Source: Streptomyces lanatus (GTDB lineage Bacteria; Actinomycetota; Actinomycetes; Streptomycetales; Streptomycetaceae). From it: a DNA stretch of 64,000 nt. The stretch lies in assembly GCF_014655715.1 (NCBI RefSeq), contig NZ_BNBM01000003.1, positions 529,576-593,575 of the forward strand. Direction: 5' to 3'. The stretch's first letter is position 1; every line of letters starts with the position of its first letter. The position numbers and the translations under genes are program-made. Shown here piece after piece: positions 12,305 through 21,279 of the stretch. The notes beneath the pieces are model-generated. The model did not search any database. It saw only the letters and a program-made list of their open reading frames with translations, and was not told the origin of the DNA.

Positions 12305-12946
12305 ATGGCGGAAGGGCTCAGGGAGCGCAAGAAGCGCGAGACGCGGCAGCGGATCTCGGACATCGCCACCGGGCTGTTCCTGGAGCACGGCTTCGTGACC
12401 GTGACCATCGCCGAGGTGGCCGAGGCCGCCGACGTCTCCGTGAACACCGTCTACAACTACTTCCCGGCGAAGGAGGACCTCTTCTTCGACCGCTCCGCCG
12501 GCGTCGTCGACCAGCTCTCCCGCTGGGTGCGCGCGCGGGAGGAGGGGGAGTCTGCCGCCCGCGCCGTGCTGCGCGAGCTGCGCGCCGAGGTCGAGGCCGT
12601 CTCGCCCAGGGTCGGCCTCATGGCGGGCTACGACCGGTTCATGCGCGTCATCCATGAGGCGCCGCCGCTGCGCTCCCGGCTGTGGAGCATGCAGCAGGAG
12701 ATCCACGACCATCTGGAGTCGACCCTGCGGGACGAAGTCGGCGCGGACGACTCCGACCCGCTGCCGGGGCTGATCGCCGGTCAGGTCGCCTGGATCCATC
12801 AGACCGTGTTCGTCCATATCGGGCGGGAGATGGTCGCCGGGCGAAATCCGGGCAAAGTGTCACGCGAGGTGCTCGTGCTTCTCGACGACATCGAGGAGCT
12901 GTTGAGCGAGAAGGTGCTCAACTACGCCGTCCGAGGCGCTTCGTGA
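12305..12946 (+). CDS. TetR family transcriptional regulator
   Basis: A 213-residue repressor. The N-terminal helix-turn-helix spans about residues 12-58 (RQRISDIATGLFLEHGF, then VAEAADVSVNTVYNYFPAKE), followed by an all-helical ligand-binding domain. It is divergent from the ABC exporter operon and probably represses that operon and itself. A TAGGAT -10-like element just before the ATG and no clear ribosome-binding site suggest leaderless translation. Confidence 0.9.
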   Translation: MAEGLRERKKRETRQRISDIATGLFLEHGFVTVTIAEVAEAADVSVNTVYNYFPAKEDLFFDRSAGVVDQLSRWVRAREEGESAARAVLRELRAEVEAVSPRVGLMAGYDRFMRVIHEAPPLRSRLWSMQQEIHDHLESTLRDEVGADDSDPLPGLIAGQVAWIHQTVFVHIGREMVAGRNPGKVSREVLVLLDDIEELLSEKVLNYAVRGAS

Positions 12947-12987
12947 CCCGTGCCGGTGTGATGTCCGTCAGTTGAGACGTGACTCGC

Positions 12988-13003
12988 GTTACTAACCGGT
13001 CAC
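12988..13003 (+). promoter_or_regulatory. Possible operator upstream of the 3-hydroxyacyl-CoA dehydrogenase
   Basis: GTTACTAACCGGTCAC has half sites GTTAC and GTCAC around a 6-nt centre. It lies 80 bp before the GTG start. Fatty-acid and acyl-CoA regulators of the TetR family often use sites of this type, but symmetry here is imperfect. Confidence 0.25.
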
Positions 13004-13082
13004 ACAGTGCCCCACGACCGCTAAGGTCCGCCGAAGAGCAACGTAAACAGGGTGTAAGGCGTTTCAAAGGGGAGTCGCAACA

Positions 13083-13931
13083 GTGGCACGGAAGCTTGCC
13101 GTCATCGGCGCCGGCTTGATGGGTTCCGGGATCGCCCAGGTCTCCGCTCAGGCGGGCTGGGACGTCGTCCTGCGGGACGTCACCGACGAGGCACTGAAGC
13201 GTGGCACCGACGGCATCAAGGCGTCGTACGACAAGTTCGTCAGCAAGGGCAGGCTGGAGGCGCACGACGCCGACGCCGCCCTCGCCCGTATCACCGCGAC
13301 CACCGACCTGGACGCCGTCGCCGAAGCGGACGTCGTGGTCGAGGCCGTCTTCGAGAAGCTCGAGGTCAAGCACGAGATCTTCCGCGCGCTCGACAAGATC
13401 GTGCGCGACGACACCGTGCTCGCCTCCAACACCTCCGCCATCCCGATCACCAAGATCGCGGCGGCCACCGAGCGCCCCGAGCGGGTCGTCGGTGTGCACT
13501 TCTTCTCGCCGGTGCCGATGATGCAGCTCGTCGAGCTGGTCCGCGGCTACAAGACGAGCGACGAAACGCTCGCCACCGCGCGAGAGTTCGCCGAGTCCGT
13601 CGGCAAGACCTGCATCGTCGTGAACCGGGACGTCGCAGGATTCGTCACCACCCGGCTGATCTCGGCCCTCGTGGTCGAGGCCACCAAGCTCTACGAGTCG
13701 GGCGTCGCCACCGCCGAGGACATCGACCTCGCCTGCAAGCTGGGCTTCGGTCACGCCATGGGCCCGCTGGCCACGGCCGACCTCACCGGTGTCGACATCC
13801 TGCTGCACGCCGCCAGCAACATCTACACCGAGTCCCAGGACGAGAAGTTCGCCCCGCCGGAGCTGATGCGCCGGATGGTGGACGCGGGTGACATCGGCCG
13901 CAAGAGCGGGCAAGGCTTTTACAGCTACTGA
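13083..13931 (+). CDS. 3-hydroxybutyryl-CoA dehydrogenase
   Basis: A 282-residue NAD(P)-dependent enzyme that interconverts acetoacetyl-CoA and 3-hydroxybutyryl-CoA. The Rossmann fingerprint IGAGLMGSGIAQ is at residues 8-19. EAVFEKLEVKHEIF, SNTSAIPITKIA, and GVHFFSPVPMMQLVE with its catalytic His are the standard family blocks, and the C-terminal domain ends SGQGFYSY. It starts with GTG at 13083 after AAAGGGGAG. It is a single gene here and may work with the thiolase at 30.3 kb in butyryl-CoA or isobutyryl-CoA supply. Confidence 0.95.
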   Translation: MARKLAVIGAGLMGSGIAQVSAQAGWDVVLRDVTDEALKRGTDGIKASYDKFVSKGRLEAHDADAALARITATTDLDAVAEADVVVEAVFEKLEVKHEIFRALDKIVRDDTVLASNTSAIPITKIAAATERPERVVGVHFFSPVPMMQLVELVRGYKTSDETLATAREFAESVGKTCIVVNRDVAGFVTTRLISALVVEATKLYESGVATAEDIDLACKLGFGHAMGPLATADLTGVDILLHAASNIYTESQDEKFAPPELMRRMVDAGDIGRKSGQGFYSY

Positions 13932-14160
13932 GGTTTCGTAGACCACCGCACAGCCCCTCGGCGCGTCACGCGATGGGGTGAATTCGGTATCGGTTCGCTT
14001 ACAGACGGCAACCTCTGGCCGCTCAACGCAGTCAGAGGTTGCATCAGCGGCCACTGCGAAGTCTCAGAACAAGCACAGGCACAGCGAGCACAGCAAGCAC
14101 AGAGACCCGAAGACACAGACAACACACCGCGGAGCACGAACGCACGCTTGGGGAGCGCAT

Positions 14161-14484
14161 ATGCACATCAGGGGCGACCACGCCGAGCTGGTCGTCGGGG
14201 GCCGCCTCGACGTCCGCAGCGCGGCGGACGCCCGTACGGTCCTGCACTCGGCCGTCGACGACGGAGTCGGCGATCTGGTGCTCGACCTGTCCGAGCTGGA
14301 GTTCTGGGACGCCACCGGACTCGGGGTGATCATGGGAGCTCATCGGCGGGCCGGCCGCTGCGGCCGGCGCCTGGTGCTGCGTGGCGTGCCGCCGCAGATG
14401 CAGCGCCTGCTGGTGGCCACCCGGCTGCACCGGATCCTGGCGATCGAGGGCGGCATCGGGGTGGAGTCACTGCCCCGGGTGTGA
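14161..14484 (+). CDS. STAS-domain protein (anti-sigma factor antagonist-like)
   Basis: A 107-residue single-domain STAS protein. The motif VLDLSELEFWDATGLGVIMGAHRR includes the DATGLG turn; the usual phosphorylatable Ser of SpoIIAA-type antagonists (DSSGL) is Thr here (quoted residues about 41-64 in part). GGGGAG at 14150-14155 sits 5 bases before the ATG. An in-frame upstream extension would translate a GCACAG-repeat region and is not credible. No cognate anti-sigma kinase is adjacent. Confidence 0.82.
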   Translation: MHIRGDHAELVVGGRLDVRSAADARTVLHSAVDDGVGDLVLDLSELEFWDATGLGVIMGAHRRAGRCGRRLVLRGVPPQMQRLLVATRLHRILAIEGGIGVESLPRV

Positions 14485-14553
14485 CGCCCGGCACGGGTGG
14501 GGCGGGACAGTAGGGCGTTCCGGCTGCGAACCGCATGTCACGCACAATCCTCA

Positions 14554-14571
14554 CGAGACTGTGATGTCTCG
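14554..14571 (+). terminator. Short inverted repeat after the STAS gene
   Basis: CGAGAC (14554-14559) and GTCTCG (14566-14571) flank TGTGAT. It lies 70 bp past the STAS stop and 175 bp before the next start, so it could be a weak terminator or an operator. Confidence 0.3.
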
Positions 14572-14746
14572 GGCGGCGCGGTACCCCGACCTGTCGTAGA
14601 TACTGTGCAAAGGTTTAGGGTTCGGCTGCCCGCCGCCTAGACACAACCCCTTCGAGCGGGCCCGGACCAGAAGCGACAGCGCGGTGTGCAACAGGCCGGG
14701 AGGGGCTTGGCTTACGCACACGACGCTTTTGGGGGGCTTGAAACCT

Positions 14747-17257
14747 ATGGACCCGAACACCCGGGGACCCGAGGAGTACGGCCATGACGCCGACGGGCAG
14801 TCGTCGCGCCAGCGCCCTCCCAGGGATCCTCTGACAACCGACTTCGGACAGCACACGCCCGCGCTCGCCCGTACGGCGCAAGTGGTCTCGGGCGACTTCC
14901 TGCTCACCGTCAACCCCGTCGACGGCAGCGAGATCGAGGTCTGCCCGCCCGCCGAGCGGCCCGCACGGCCCGTCAAGCTGGCCCCGGCCGAACGCGCCGA
15001 GGCCGACCGTGCCGCCAAGCCGCCCGTCCCGCCCGGCCCGACCCGTCCCGCACAGCCGCTCCTGGCCCGCCAGGACGAGCGCGAGCAGCTGGTACGGATG
15101 CTCGCCCGCGGCCGCTCCGTACGCCTGGTCGGCCCCCGGGGCGCCGGCCGCACCAGCCTCCTCGACCTCGTCGCCGAGGACTGCGCGGACCTCGCCCCCG
15201 ACGGCGTCGTCCGCCTCAACGGCTTCCACCGCACCCCGGCGGACCTGCTGTACGACCTCCTGTACGCCGTGCACAGCGCGCCCCTGTACCGCCCGGATCA
15301 GGACGAACTGCTCTCCTGTGTGCGTGACATCGGCGCGGTCGTCGTCCTGGACGACATCGAGTTCGGCGGCGCCGCGCTCGACGAACTGCTCGACGCGACC
15401 CCCGAGTGCGCCTTCGTGCTCGGCGCCACGCCCGAGGTGCCCGCGCCGTCCGCCGAATCCGGCATCGAGGAGGTCACCCTCGAAGGGTTCGACCGCGCCG
15501 CGAGCATGGAGCTCCTGGAGCACGGGGTCGGCCGTGTCCTCACCGAGGACGAGCTGAACTGGGCGGGCGACCTGTGGTTCGAGTCGGAGGGCCTGCCGCT
15601 GCGGTTCGTCCAGGCCGGCGCGCTGCTGCGGCAGCGGGACCTGCTGCGGGCCGGCGCGGAGGCCGTCGACGAGCACGGCGTCTTCGAGGACGCCCCGCCC
15701 GTCGACGCCCCGACCGGCGCCGAGGACGTACCGCTGCCCTCGCTCGGCGAGGCCGCCGGACCGGCGCCGCTGCTCGCCTCGCGGCTCAGCGCGTCGGCGC
15801 GCACCACCCTGAGGTTCGCCGTCGCGCTCGGCGGCGAGGTGCCGCATCAGGCCCATCTGCCCGCACTGGTCGGTGACACCCACGCGGACGCCGCGCTGGG
15901 CGAGCTGGCCGACTGCGGACTGGTCTCCCCGGTCGGCTCCCGCTACCGGCTCGCCGCCGGCGTGCAGGCCCAGCTGGAGGCCGCCGGATACGCCGACGAC
16001 GCCCGGGACGACGCCCTCACCGCCGCCCGGCACTACGCCTGGTGGGCCGGGCACCCCTCGGTCACCCCGGAGCGCGTCTGCGCCGAGGCCGACGCCGTGC
16101 TCGCCGCGCTGGGCGTGCTGGTGCCCGCCACGACGCCGCCGGCCGAGGGCGAGGAGAGCCCGACCGTGCAGCTGGCCCGCACCGCGGCGCCCGCGTTCGC
16201 GGCGGGGCTGCACTGGAGCGCCTGGGAGCGGGCGCTGCGGGCCGGCGCCGAGGCCGCTCGCCTCGCCGGTGATGTCTTCGAACAGGCCTATTTCCACCAC
16301 GAGTTGGGCATCCTCGCGCTGTGCGGCGGCCAGCTGGACCGGGCCCGCGCCGAGTTGGAGACCTCCACCGGCCTGCGCGGCGCCCTCGCCGACAAGCGCG
16401 GCACCGTCGCGGGCCGGCGCGCGCTCGCCCTGGTCTCGGACCGCTCCGGCACTGCCCCTGGGGTCGCCGCCTTCTCCGCCACCGCGGGGGAGGAGGTGCC
16501 GGACGCGCGGTACGAGGAGTCGCAGTCGCCGCCGGGCGGTGTGCCGGCCGCGTTCCCGCCGGGCGGGGACACCACGACGCTGGTCACCCATCAGGCGTCG
16601 GCGCCCTCCGGAACCTCCCACAAGGGCCGCGGCGGCGTCCGGAACTTCGCGCGGCGCAACCTCGTCGCGGCCGGCGCGGGCGCGCTGCTCGTGGCCGTGC
16701 TCGGCACCGTCGTGACGCTCGGCGCCACCTCCGACAACGACCCCAACGCCCCGTCGAACCAGGTCGACGTCCCGTCCGCCAGCCAGGGCCCCGGCGACGA
16801 CAGCCTGGGCGCGGACAAGGTGGAGGGCGACGACGAGCAGACCCCCGGCGACACCGGCAAGGCGACGAGCCGGCCGACGGACACGGGCACCGAGGACCCG
16901 ACCACCACGGACGACCCGACGGACCCGTCGGACGAGCCGAGCGGCACGCAGAGTTCGGGCGGCGGCCCGACGAAGCCGACGGACGACCCGACGAAGCCGA
17001 CGAGCAACCCCACGAAGCCGACGGACGACCCCACGAAGCCGACGGACGACCCGACAGATCCCACGGACGATCCGACGGGCCCGACTGACGATCCGACGGG
17101 ACCGACGGACGACCCCACCGATGATCCGACGGACGGACCGACGCCGCCGTCCACGTCGACCTCGGCCAGCGGCCCGGCCTCCTCCAGCCCGGCGGAGACC
17201 ACCAGCTCGGCCAGCGCCCCCACGGCCACCGAAACAGAAGCAAACCCGGTGATCTGA
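14747..17257 (+). CDS. NTPase-like membrane protein with Pro/Thr/Asp-rich tail
   Basis: An 836-residue protein. After an acidic, Pro-rich N-terminus, a STAND/AAA-like nucleotide-binding region begins near residue 108. Its Walker A-like sequence is GPRGAGRTS at 129-137, with Arg135 where Lys is expected, and a Walker B-like VVVLDDIEF follows. An alpha-helical middle part resembles regulator ATPases. A transmembrane helix lies at about 640-662 (LVAAGAGALLVAVLGTVVTL). The last 150 residues are a low-complexity PTDDPT repeat that should be outside the membrane. The ATG at 14747 fits the family start MDPNTRGPEEYG. The function is unknown; a signal-transducing ATPase is plausible. Confidence 0.85.
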   Translation: MDPNTRGPEEYGHDADGQSSRQRPPRDPLTTDFGQHTPALARTAQVVSGDFLLTVNPVDGSEIEVCPPAERPARPVKLAPAERAEADRAAKPPVPPGPTRPAQPLLARQDEREQLVRMLARGRSVRLVGPRGAGRTSLLDLVAEDCADLAPDGVVRLNGFHRTPADLLYDLLYAVHSAPLYRPDQDELLSCVRDIGAVVVLDDIEFGGAALDELLDATPECAFVLGATPEVPAPSAESGIEEVTLEGFDRAASMELLEHGVGRVLTEDELNWAGDLWFESEGLPLRFVQAGALLRQRDLLRAGAEAVDEHGVFEDAPPVDAPTGAEDVPLPSLGEAAGPAPLLASRLSASARTTLRFAVALGGEVPHQAHLPALVGDTHADAALGELADCGLVSPVGSRYRLAAGVQAQLEAAGYADDARDDALTAARHYAWWAGHPSVTPERVCAEADAVLAALGVLVPATTPPAEGEESPTVQLARTAAPAFAAGLHWSAWERALRAGAEAARLAGDVFEQAYFHHELGILALCGGQLDRARAELETSTGLRGALADKRGTVAGRRALALVSDRSGTAPGVAAFSATAGEEVPDARYEESQSPPGGVPAAFPPGGDTTTLVTHQASAPSGTSHKGRGGVRNFARRNLVAAGAGALLVAVLGTVVTLGATSDNDPNAPSNQVDVPSASQGPGDDSLGADKVEGDDEQTPGDTGKATSRPTDTGTEDPTTTDDPTDPSDEPSGTQSSGGGPTKPTDDPTKPTSNPTKPTDDPTKPTDDPTDPTDDPTGPTDDPTGPTDDPTDDPTDGPTPPSTSTSASGPASSSPAETTSSASAPTATETEANPVI
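16966..17142 (+). repeat. PTDDPT-coding tandem repeat
   Basis: Repeated codons for Pro-Thr-(Asp/Lys/Gly)-Asp encode the extracytoplasmic tail of the NTPase-like protein. Units are imperfect, mostly 12-21 bp, and could vary in number between strains. Confidence 0.8.
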
Positions 17258-17292
17258 CGCAACGATCAGGACGAGATCGATCACGACAAGAG

Positions 17293-17319
17293 GGCCGGGC
17301 CCGTCAAACGGACCCGGCC
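17293..17319. terminator. Bidirectional terminator
   Basis: GGCCGGGCCCGT (17293-17304) pairs with ACGGACCCGGCC (17308-17319) with one mismatch and a 3-nt loop. TT follows on the plus strand. It lies between the convergent NTPase-like gene and nucS. Confidence 0.75.
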
Positions 17320-17341
17320 TTCACCGTCGTAGAAACCGCCC

Positions 17342-18013
17342 TCAGAACAACCGCAGCTTGTCGTCCTCGATCCCCCGCAGGGCGTCGTAATCCAGCACCT
17401 GGCAGCCGATTCCCCGGTCCGTCGCGAGGACCCGGGCCTGGGGCTTGATCTCCTGGGCGGCGAAGATGCCGCGGACCGGGGCGAGATGGGGATCGCGGTT
17501 CAGCAGGTCGAGGTAGCGGGTCAGCTGCTCCACGCCGTCGATCTCGCCGCGCCGCTTGATCTCGACCGCGACCGTCGCGCCGTCCGCGTCCCGGCACAGG
17601 ATGTCGACCGGGCCGATGGCCGTCGGGTACTCGCGGCGGATGAGGGTGTAGCCCTCGCCGAGCGTCTCGATGCGGTCCGCGAGGAGTTCCTGGAGGTGCG
17701 CTTCCACGCCGTCCTTGATCAGGCCGGGGTCCACACCCAGTTCGTGCGAGGAATCATGGAGGATCTCCTCCATCGTGATGATCAGCTTCTCGCCCGCTTT
17801 GTTGATGACCGTCCAGACGTCCTGCTGCTCGCCGTCCCCCTCCTTCAGAGTGCAGGGCGGCGACATCCAGTTCAGGGGTTTGTAGGCCCGGTCGTCCGCG
17901 TGGATCGAGACGCTGCCGTCCGCCTTGACCAGGATCAGACGGGGCGCCGAGGGCAGGTGGGCGGTGAGCCGGCCCGCGTAGTCGACGGAGCATCGGGCAA
18001 TGACGAGACGCAT
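17342..18013 (-). CDS. nucS: Mismatch-specific endonuclease NucS (EndoMS)
   Basis: A 223-residue nuclease of the non-canonical mismatch repair used by actinobacteria that lack MutS/MutL. It cuts both strands at G-T, G-G and T-T mismatches. The N-terminal DNA-binding part begins [15 protein letters not shown]. The PD-(D/E)XK-type nuclease core is [22 protein letters not shown] (about residues 137-158; motif residues Asp, Glu and Lys). The protein ends KLRLF, a short hydrophobic tail suited to binding the sliding clamp. The ATG at 18013 is the family start; longer frames are not conserved. Confidence 0.95.
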   Translation of the reverse strand: MRLVIARCSVDYAGRLTAHLPSAPRLILVKADGSVSIHADDRAYKPLNWMSPPCTLKEGDGEQQDVWTVINKAGEKLIITMEEILHDSSHELGVDPGLIKDGVEAHLQELLADRIETLGEGYTLIRREYPTAIGPVDILCRDADGATVAVEIKRRGEIDGVEQLTRYLDLLNRDPHLAPVRGIFAAQEIKPQARVLATDRGIGCQVLDYDALRGIEDDKLRLF

Positions 18014-18251
18014 GGTCGGCAACGCTACTCGACGGGCAGGTGTCGACGCGATTCGCCCCGGGGGAGTCCGTAAGACCCCGGACTGCCCCTGTTCATTTCT
18101 GGCCGATTGTGAGCTCGTGTGACCAACGAGGACCGCCCAAGTACGCATTCTCCTGGTGCCGTCACCGTCCGTTGCCTACCGTATTAAACGGGAGGTCGCG
18201 AGGCGTGTACACAGCGTGTCCGGTATCACGAACTCCCACATCTGTCCGGCA

Positions 18252-18271
18252 ACCCCCGCGCTTGCGGGGGT
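18252..18271 (+). promoter_or_regulatory. Hairpin abutting the ribosome-binding site
   Basis: ACCCCCGC (18252-18259) and GCGGGGGT (18264-18271) form a perfect 8-bp stem around GCTT. The AGAGGAG ribosome-binding site begins 3-4 bases later and the ATG is at 18287. This could control translation or be a stability element. Confidence 0.45.
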
Positions 18272-18286
18272 GCGAGAGGAGAACCC

Positions 18287-18679
18287 ATGTCGCTCGACGT
18301 CTCACCGGCCCTACTCGAACAGGCCGAGCGAGGCGAGGTCGACGAAGCCGCCTTCGTCGACTGCGTCCGGACCTCCCTGCCCTACGCATGGGAGATGATC
18401 AGCTCCCTGGTGGCCCAGCTGAAGGTCGACGGCGGTTCGTTCGCCGACAACCAGACGCCCCCGCCGGACGAGCAGGCACGTGGCCAGTTGCTGCGTGCGC
18501 TTGCGAGTGACGCGATACGCGGCGCGCTGCAGCGGCACTTCGGGGTGCGACTGGCCTTCCAGAACTGCCACCGGGTGGCGGTGTTCCCGCTTGACGGCTC
18601 GGTCGACGAGTCGCTCGCCCGCTTCACCTCGGTTCGCAGCCAGGTGCTGAACCAGTCCCCGGAATTCAGGGACTGCTGA
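18287..18679 (+). CDS. Conserved actinobacterial protein (SCO5389 family)
   Basis: A 130-residue soluble protein with no recognisable enzyme motif. It begins MSLDVSPALLEQAERGEVDE, and the central part has ALASDAIRGALQRHFGVRLAFQNC. AGAGGAG precedes the ATG. It has conserved synteny next to nucS, which from memory matches the family named after SCO5389. Function unknown; length and composition suggest a small helical protein. Confidence 0.8.
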   Translation: MSLDVSPALLEQAERGEVDEAAFVDCVRTSLPYAWEMISSLVAQLKVDGGSFADNQTPPPDEQARGQLLRALASDAIRGALQRHFGVRLAFQNCHRVAVFPLDGSVDESLARFTSVRSQVLNQSPEFRDC

Positions 18680-18782
18680 CGCAGTGAGCCACTTGCTTGC
18701 CGCTCCGTACGCGGGAGGTGCAATCAGTACTGGGGCGGCAAGCCCTCTGGGGGACCGGGCCGTTCGGCGGGCACGGAGCGAT

Positions 18783-19811
18783 TCAGCCGAGGTGCGGAAG
18801 CACTTCGGCGCCCAGCCGCCGTACGTTCTCCTCGGTCGCCGCGAGGTCGCCCGAGCCCTCCACGAGGAGGGCGAAGCGGGAGATTCCGGTCCGCTCGCTG
18901 GTGGCCGCCAGCCGGTCGGCGCACAGCCGGGGCGTGCCCACCGGGTGCAGTCCGCAGAGCAGTTCGGTGTACGCCAGCGGGTCGCGCATCGCGCGATGGC
19001 GGCCGTCCACCGTCACATGGGCCTCCAGGCCCTGCCGCAGCCAGCCCGGCATCGCCTTCGTCAGCGTCTCCACCGCGTCGGTGCGCCGGTCCGCGATCTG
19101 GCAGACGCCGGCCGACACATGGGCCGCGCCCCGGATCTCGTCCGCGGTACTGCCCGCCGCACGCGCGTGCTCCCGCCACAGGGCGACCATCTCGGCCTTC
19201 TCCTCGTCGCCCACATGCATCCCGAGCAGCATCGGCAGCCCCCGCTCGGCCGCGAGCCGGACGCTCGGTGGTGAGGTGCACGCGACGACGACCTCGGGCC
19301 CCTCTACCTCCGCGAGACACTCCGACGGCCTTGGTACGACGGGGACTTCACGGAACCCGAACCGCTCGCCCGCCGCCGCGACCGAGGGCTCGCGCAGCCA
19401 GCGGACCAGTAGATCGAGTGATTCCGGGAACCCCTCCTCGTACGCCTTCAGACCCGAGCCGAACACCTCGAGATCGACCCACGGCCCGCCGCGTCCCACG
19501 CCCAGCGAGAAGCGCCCGCCGGAGGCGATGTGCAGCAGCGCGGCCTGCTCGCCGAGGGCCACCGGGTGGACGGTGGGCAGCACGCTGACCGCCGTGCCGA
19601 CCCGCAGTCGGCTGGTGCGGCCCAGTAGTAGGGCGGCCAGGGTGATCGCGGACGGACAGGTGCCGTACGGCACGAAGTGGTGCTCGGCCAGCCAGACCGT
19701 GTCGAGCCCCGCTTCCTCGGCGACCTCGGCGGAGCGGACCGCCCGGTGCAGCGCCTCCCCGTCGCCCTGTCCCGGGAACCGGGCCGCCAACACGAAACTT
19801 CCTACGCGCAT
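18783..19811 (-). CDS. LLM-class (F420-dependent) flavin oxidoreductase
   Basis: A 342-residue TIM-barrel protein of the luciferase-like monooxygenase superfamily. The start MRVGSFVLAARFPGQ, then WLAEHHFVPYGTCPSA (residues about 40-55), LRVGTAVSVLPTVHP and GVGRGGPW are typical of F420-dependent or FMN-dependent members. In Streptomyces these usually use coenzyme F420. The ATG at 19811 is preceded by AGGAA. The substrate cannot be predicted. It is convergent with the SCO5389-type gene. Confidence 0.88.
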   Translation of the reverse strand: MRVGSFVLAARFPGQGDGEALHRAVRSAEVAEEAGLDTVWLAEHHFVPYGTCPSAITLAALLLGRTSRLRVGTAVSVLPTVHPVALGEQAALLHIASGGRFSLGVGRGGPWVDLEVFGSGLKAYEEGFPESLDLLVRWLREPSVAAAGERFGFREVPVVPRPSECLAEVEGPEVVVACTSPPSVRLAAERGLPMLLGMHVGDEEKAEMVALWREHARAAGSTADEIRGAAHVSAGVCQIADRRTDAVETLTKAMPGWLRQGLEAHVTVDGRHRAMRDPLAYTELLCGLHPVGTPRLCADRLAATSERTGISRFALLVEGSGDLAATEENVRRLGAEVLPHLG

Positions 19812-20045
19812 TGCTTTTTCCTGCTTCCTTGGCTCCGACGCGGAGCTCCCCCACCGGGCATAACCCTCTGACACGTGCCGAGGACACGGCCTGGCGAAGA
19901 GATTTGCGGATTGTCTGCAGAATCGGAGGCCGAGTGGCGCCCGGCGTGGGGCCCTTGTGGGGATTGGTGCCGTACAGCTACCCCTGGCCGTCCCGCGTAG
20001 GCTGGACATACCCCGTGCATCCTGTATAGCCCCGTGAGGTGTCCT

Positions 20046-20387
20046 GTGTCCCCGCGTCGCAATCGACCCAACGGCCCCCGAGACGCCGCCTCGGCCGGAC
20101 GCGGTGCCGAGGACGACCGTTCCGGCCGCTACGGCGGCTGGCAGTCCACGGAGAACTGGCAGGGCGAGGACTGGAACGTGCGGCATGTGGCGGGCGCGAG
20201 CGCGCAGGGCAAGGCGTACCGCTGCCCCGGCTGCGACCAGATGATCCCGGACGGCGTCCCGCATGTCGTGGCCTGGCCGGACCACTCGGGCGTCGACGAG
20301 CGCCGCCACTGGCACAAGGCGTGCTGGAACGCGAAGGACCGCCGCACCACCCGGGTGCAGCGGTCCAGGAACGCGCCGAAGTTCTAG
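20046..20387 (+). CDS. Small putative zinc-binding protein
   Basis: A 113-residue protein. After a basic, disordered N-terminus (residues 1-30), a compact region has Cys60-X2-Cys63, His73, His80, His88-X-His90 and Cys93 (CPGCDQMIPDG ... RRHWHKACW), a treble-clef or HNH-like zinc pattern. It starts with GTG at 20046 after GAGGTG. Homologues are often labelled ATP/GTP-binding, but no P-loop is visible here. It might bind nucleic acid; that is inference. Confidence 0.75.
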   Translation: MSPRRNRPNGPRDAASAGRGAEDDRSGRYGGWQSTENWQGEDWNVRHVAGASAQGKAYRCPGCDQMIPDGVPHVVAWPDHSGVDERRHWHKACWNAKDRRTTRVQRSRNAPKF

Positions 20388-20409
20388 CGGGTTCTTTGAG
20401 CGGGCAGGA

Positions 20410-21279
20410 CTACACGTCCCGCTTCTCCAGCAGCGCGAGGGCGCCGGCGAACACGGCGGCCGTCACACCGAGCATGATCCACAGCGGGTCCCAGCCGGTC
20501 GGTCCCGACTCCGTGAGGGACTGGGTGTAGAAGACGCTGAGCTGGTTCGGGATGGAGTACTCGATCAGGGCCTGCTGGAGGCCGCGCAGCGACTCCGAGA
20601 ACATGAACATCGCGATGACCAGCGGGGCCAGCAGCACACCGATCATGATGGTGATCGCGCCCGCCGAGTGCCGGATGATCGAGCCGACGACGAGCGAGAG
20701 CAGGCCGAGCAGGGCGATGTAGACCGAGACGCCGACCGTGCCCTTGAGCCATTCCCCGCCGCTGGGCTCCCGCGCGTCCACCATGGCGACGTCCGCGAGG
20801 GCGACCAGGACGGCCGACGCCAGCGTCACCACGAACGCGACCGCGAAGAACACGATCGCCTTCGCCGTCAGCACCCGCCCACGGCTCGGGCACGCGGTCA
20901 TGGTGGTGCGGATCATGCCGGTGCCGTACTCCGAGGCCGTGGTCAGCACGCCGAGCGTGATGATGCAGATGCTGCCGAGCAGCAGTCCGAAGAAGCCGAA
21001 CCCGAGCGCGGTCTCGTCGCTCACGTTCCCTTCGTCGGTGTTGGCGGCGACCAGGGCGGCGGCGGCCAGGCCGATGCCGACGACGAGCAGCACGAACACG
21101 CCGAGCGTCCACATCGTGGAGCGCACCGACCGGATCTTCGTCCACTCCGAGGCGAGCGCGTGCCCGAGGTTCGTGCGCACCACGGGGATCGGTGAGGTGT
21201 AGGTGGGGTGCGCCGGACCGGGAGCCGCCTGCCAGTTCGGTGCGGCGGTCTGCGGCATCGGGGGCTGGGGCGTGCTCAT
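20410..21279 (-). CDS. ABC transporter permease (first pair)
   Basis: A 289-residue protein. A Pro-rich cytoplasmic N-terminus precedes six hydrophobic segments. LASEWTKIRSVRSTMWTLGV and TASEYGTGMIRTTMTACPSR are hallmarks of the Streptomyces ABC-2 permease family. The ATG at 21279 overlaps the TGA of the ATPase gene upstream by 4 bp, so the two are co-translated. It is paralogous to the permease at 22654-23421. Confidence 0.9.
   Translation of the reverse strand: MSTPQPPMPQTAAPNWQAAPGPAHPTYTSPIPVVRTNLGHALASEWTKIRSVRSTMWTLGVFVLLVVGIGLAAAALVAANTDEGNVSDETALGFGFFGLLLGSICIITLGVLTTASEYGTGMIRTTMTACPSRGRVLTAKAIVFFAVAFVVTLASAVLVALADVAMVDAREPSGGEWLKGTVGVSVYIALLGLLSLVVGSIIRHSAGAITIMIGVLLAPLVIAMFMFSESLRGLQQALIEYSIPNQLSVFYTQSLTESGPTGWDPLWIMLGVTAAVFAGALALLEKRDV

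Noticed and set aside
14073..14102. GCACAG repeats before the STAS gene as an operator array
   Set aside because: Spacing is irregular (6, 9, 9) and the tract looks like simple low complexity.
13978..14160. N-terminal extension of the STAS protein
   Set aside because: It would translate a GCACAG-repeat tract; a good ribosome-binding site sits right before the internal ATG at 14161.
18252..18271. CRISPR-repeat-like hairpin
   Set aside because: Only one copy, no spacer-repeat array and no cas genes nearby.
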